Virus record (IMG/VR): IMGVR_UViG_3300030451_002151
Span: 1-30,806 of that record
Source: a virus
DNA: 30,806 nucleotides
Reading direction: 5' to 3' (one strand)
A program made the translations under genes and the position numbers. This document shows, in pieces, positions 28,703 to 30,806 of the stretch (within the stretch, counting starts at the first letter, position 1; each line of letters starts with the position of its first letter). The notes under the pieces are model-generated. The model did not search any database. It was not told the origin of the DNA and worked only from the letters and a program-made list of their open reading frames with translations.

Positions 28703-29795
28703 AGACAGCCAAAACCCTAGTGGTGTATCTGATATATCTCCTAAAAGTGTTGAGACTGCTAGGGTGCATGGCTCTGAGACTAAGCTTTGGGTCGAGAATC
28801 TAGGCTCAATCTTAGATAAAAAATATCCCAAACCTGAACCTTTGATTGAGGGTTTACTGCATAGCGGTACACAAACTATTTTGTATGGTCGGTCTGGTTC
28901 AGGTAAGTCTTACATCACCCAAAAGCTGATGTTGCATTTAGCTATGGGTTTGGACTTTGGTTACTATCAAGTGCCTAAGTCTTGCAAGATCTTGTATGTT
29001 GATGGCGAGATGTTGCCTTCATCATTACAAAGCAGATATCTCAAAATGAAACCAAAGCTATCTAATATGGATGATTGGGTGACAGCATTAGAGAATCTAC
29101 ATTACTGTTCTAGGTTTATACAGCCTGAGTTTAAAGAATTAAATATAGAGACAGGTCAGTATGAGTACAGACAATATCCAGAGATGATGCTCAGAACCTT
29201 AGACGATAAAGAGAATATGCAACAACTAATGAACACCATAGAAATGAATCAATATGAGGTAGTGGTCATGGATAACATCTTTACCCTTTTTGCTTTTGAG
29301 GACTTTAGCAGTCCGACAGAGTGGCTTATTCATGTCCAACCTTTTTTAAACTGGTGTCGGCAAAAAAACATTACAGTTTGGATAGTGGATCACGCTAGAA
29401 AAACCTCAAGTGTGGGTGGTAACTCAGCCCTTTATGGCACGATGGTCAAGACTGTGACTTTAGACTTACTGATAAATGTCGAATCAGAAAAGAAAGAAAT
29501 AGACTATGAGGACGATACAGATATAGAGTTTGGTTTCAAGTGGACGTTTGAAAAGGCTAGACACTTGACAGCATTAGAGCAAGAAGAGGTTGAGTTTGAA
29601 ATTAAGAATGGTGACATATTAGTTGTCGAGAATCCGTACAAAAAACAAATGGCAGAGGCTAAGAAATATTACGAACAGGGTATGCCTTTGCGCAAGATAC
29701 AAGAAACATTGTTAGAAGAGATTAACTACAATGTTTCACACAGTAAAATAAATAGATGGGCAAAAAAAGAAGGATGGCAAAGACCAAAGGAGTGA
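28686..29795 (+). CDS. RepA-like replicative helicase / RecA-fold ATPase
   Basis: A 369-residue ATPase. Walker A is GRSGSGKS at residues 68-75; the strand ILYVDGEM (D106, E108) carries the RepA-type catalytic Glu; a second acidic strand VVVMDNIF follows near 195, then IVDHARKT (sensor His/Arg) and SALYGTMVK. This is the hexameric RepA/AAA_25 type that unwinds DNA at the origin or loads the host replisome. The C-terminus has a helix-turn-helix (GMPLRKIQETLLEE ... SKINRWAKKEGW), perhaps origin-binding. As the only replication ATPase in the genome, with no polymerase seen, it implies host replication machinery. It overlaps the SSB-like gene by 17 nt. Confidence 0.85.
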   Translation: MAYHSKDSQNPSGVSDISPKSVETARVHGSETKLWVENLGSILDKKYPKPEPLIEGLLHSGTQTILYGRSGSGKSYITQKLMLHLAMGLDFGYYQVPKSCKILYVDGEMLPSSLQSRYLKMKPKLSNMDDWVTALENLHYCSRFIQPEFKELNIETGQYEYRQYPEMMLRTLDDKENMQQLMNTIEMNQYEVVVMDNIFTLFAFEDFSSPTEWLIHVQPFLNWCRQKNITVWIVDHARKTSSVGGNSALYGTMVKTVTLDLLINVESEKKEIDYEDDTDIEFGFKWTFEKARHLTALEQEEVEFEIKNGDILVVENPYKKQMAEAKKYYEQGMPLRKIQETLLEEINYNVSHSKINRWAKKEGWQRPKE

Positions 29796-29807
29796 ATATA
29801 TATGTAT

Positions 29808-29836
29808 CATATATCCCTCTCTAAGAGAGGTATATG
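29808..29836. promoter_or_regulatory. Imperfect hairpin between helicase and DUF3310 genes
   Basis: CATATA (29808-29813), bulge TC, CCTCTC (29816-29821), loop TAA, GAGAGG (29825-29830), TATATG (29831-29836). The 12-bp imperfect stem can be extended outward (GTATCATATA against TATATGATGATAC) with one bulge. There is no T run, so it is not a standard terminator. It could be an operator, an RNA processing site or part of an origin. The gap 29796-29899 holds no confident gene; an ATG at 29834 inside the right arm would extend the next frame by 22 residues. Confidence 0.5.
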
Positions 29837-29899
29837 ATGATACAAATAATATGTTCAGGAATAAAGGGCTGTAGAGGAGGCTGTAACAGAGGTAGTAAA

Positions 29900-30136
29900 A
29901 TGAGTGATACAAAATATAATCCTTTAGAAAAACAAGTCAGTGGATCGCATTATAAAAATTATGAGGTTCAACCTGTTGAGTTCTGTCAAAGGAATAAATT
30001 AAATTATTGTGAATCAGCAGCAATCAAATACTTATGTCGGCACAGAGATAAGAATGGTTTAGATGATTTACTCAAAGCTAAACACTATATAGAATTACTG
30101 ATAGAAATAGAATATGCAGATCAAGATAAAAGATAA
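29900..30136 (+). CDS. DUF3310 protein (nucleotide-kinase-like annotation)
   Basis: A 78-residue protein with the DUF3310 signature: QVSGSHYKNYEVQPVEFCQR, CESAAIKYLCRHRDKNGLDD, LLKAKHYIELLIE. These proteins are common in phage replication regions; they are sometimes labelled nucleotide kinase, but no kinase motif is present and the function is unproven. ATG 29900 is chosen because GAGGT lies about 7 bases upstream and the family motif begins soon after. The upstream extension to 29834 (Cys/Gly-rich, KGCRGGCNRGSK) is not part of the family. It overlaps the following gene by 23 nt. Confidence 0.85.
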   Translation: MSDTKYNPLEKQVSGSHYKNYEVQPVEFCQRNKLNYCESAAIKYLCRHRDKNGLDDLLKAKHYIELLIEIEYADQDKR

Positions 30137-30719
30137 CATCAAACAATTTACCAAGGGTTTATCTAGCTTTGAGAAAAAACAAATACCTTTTGCTGTAGCT
30201 ACTGGAATCAATACAACGCTGTTTGGATTGCGCAAAGAGATGGGTAAACAAACAGTTAAGAAGTTAGACAGACCAACACCAGCCACTCAAAAAGGTTTTA
30301 CAATAAAAAAAGCAAACAAAAGAAATCTGACAGGCGCACTAGCTATAAAAGATTTTGTAGCGGATTATTTAAAGTATCAAATCGATGGCGGCACAAGACA
30401 GACTGGTAAGAAGATACCAGTGCCATACACACAAAACGCCAGACTAAATAAATTTGGTAACATACCAAATAAAAGAAAAGGTTTGATCAAACGACCACTA
30501 AAACAATTTATAGCAAAAATTGGTGGAGTGTCAGGTGTATTTGAAAAGAGTGGTAGAGGCGGTAAACAACTCAAGCTTATCATTGCCTTTGAGGACAGTG
30601 TCACCTATGACAAAAAACCCTTTCCTTTTTACAAGATTGGTAAGGGATATATAAACAGTGTTTATAGTAGAAATCTAGCTGTAGGTTTCAAAAGAGCCAT
30701 GAGGACAGCGAGAAAATGA
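30114..30719 (+). CDS. Minor tail protein Z-like
   Basis: A 201-residue, very basic protein. The N-terminus FEKKQIPFAVATGINTTLFG, the following 'LRKEMGKQTVKKLDRPTPAT', and a beta region with glycines (YLKYQIDGGTRQTGKKIPVP) resemble the gpZ-type minor tail proteins that act at the head-tail interface. In lambda Z lies between FII and U. Here it sits at the end of the replication operon, just upstream of the presumed cos and terminase genes. The start overlaps DUF3310 by 23 nt with no strong ribosome site. Being a late protein behind early genes, it may be transcribed at both stages. Confidence 0.75.
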   Translation: MQIKIKDNIKQFTKGLSSFEKKQIPFAVATGINTTLFGLRKEMGKQTVKKLDRPTPATQKGFTIKKANKRNLTGALAIKDFVADYLKYQIDGGTRQTGKKIPVPYTQNARLNKFGNIPNKRKGLIKRPLKQFIAKIGGVSGVFEKSGRGGKQLKLIIAFEDSVTYDKKPFPFYKIGKGYINSVYSRNLAVGFKRAMRTARK

Positions 30720-30806
30720 GACAAAGCTCTGTAAGTCACTATACATACAGTATAGGGGGTACATATAGGTACTTACCTACATACGCTGTGCAGGTTATTC
30801 TCGATG
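30720..30806. promoter_or_regulatory. Presumed cos/leader region (right part) with two inverted repeats
   Basis: Non-coding stretch after the gpZ-like gene, continuous with 1-70 in the circular form. It has CTATAC-ATACA-GTATAG (30739-30755) and TAGGTA-CT-TACCTA (30766-30779), both perfect inverted repeats within 41 bases. Such paired dyads could be terminase-binding or nicking elements of cos, or operators. No T-run follows either. The role is inferred from position next to the terminase genes. Confidence 0.45.
30793..30806. repeat. 14-bp terminal direct repeat (right copy)
   Basis: Exact second copy of the first 14 bases of the window. It marks the closing point of the circular map. Confidence 0.9.

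Noticed and set aside
29834-29899. Extended start for the DUF3310 gene.
   Set aside because: The extra residues are outside the family and the codon lies in a hairpin arm; ATG 29900 has a better-placed ribosome site.
1-30806. Looked for integrase, excisionase, tRNA genes and insertion sequences.
   Set aside because: None recognised. Without a tRNA scan a small tRNA could be missed, but almost no gene-free space is available for one.

Overview
The window looks like the complete, circularly closed genome of a small tailed phage. The first 14 bases recur as the last 14, so the unit is about 30.79 kb if that overlap is an assembly join. The virion genes are those of a siphovirus: lambda-type terminase and portal, an HK97-type capsid, gpFII/gpU/tube-type connector and tail genes, a frameshifted tail chaperone, a tape measure protein and a gpJ-like tip, with no sheath or contractile baseplate gene. 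The host must be Gram-negative, because the phage encodes an outer-membrane lipoprotein pore (CsgG type) and several proteins with Sec signal peptides. The fibre style and AT-rich sequence resemble uncultured marine phages; that is an inference, and no specific host can be named. I saw no integrase, DNA polymerase or tRNA gene.

Layout. (1) 71-7226: packaging and head genes, ending in a prohead protease-major capsid fusion and a UUCG hairpin terminator. (2) 7287-9221: small connector genes, a holin-like gene, tail terminator and tail tube. (3) 9224-18275: tail chaperone with a -1 frameshift, tape measure, distal tail proteins, and one very large tip-plus-fibre protein ending in a self-cleaving S74 chaperone. 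(4) 18277-19103: four small genes, then a long-loop inverted repeat. (5) 19174-24791: an accessory operon with a membrane/coiled-coil protein, CsgF-like, CsgG-like, a curlin-like repeat protein, a FecR-domain protein, an MT-A70 methylase and a CHASE2 adenylate cyclase. (6) 24784-25630: thermonuclease and GH24 endolysin. (7) 25627-27627, leftward: a small ribbon-helix-helix-like protein, YqaJ exonuclease, a PD-(D/E)XK-like nuclease and a Dam-type methylase. (8) 27729-30719, rightward: small early genes, an SSB-like protein, a RepA-like helicase, a DUF3310 protein and a gpZ-like tail protein next to the presumed cos region.

The most striking part is region 5. It combines a curli-type export pore, its CsgF partner and a likely amyloid substrate with a periplasmic FecR domain and an intact sensor cyclase, all tightly overlapped as one transcription unit. 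A reasonable reading is that the infected cell is made to export a phage-encoded fibre-forming protein and to make cAMP in response to an envelope or external signal. The purpose is not known from sequence: surface aggregation, superinfection exclusion, physiological reprogramming and outer-membrane breach at lysis are all possible. As far as I recall, curli-secretion genes have been noticed in marine phage contigs before, so the novelty lies in the whole cassette rather than in CsgG alone.

Genes are packed with a few recurring junctions (TAATG, ATGA and an 8-nt overlap), which helped fix start codons, including two GTG starts.
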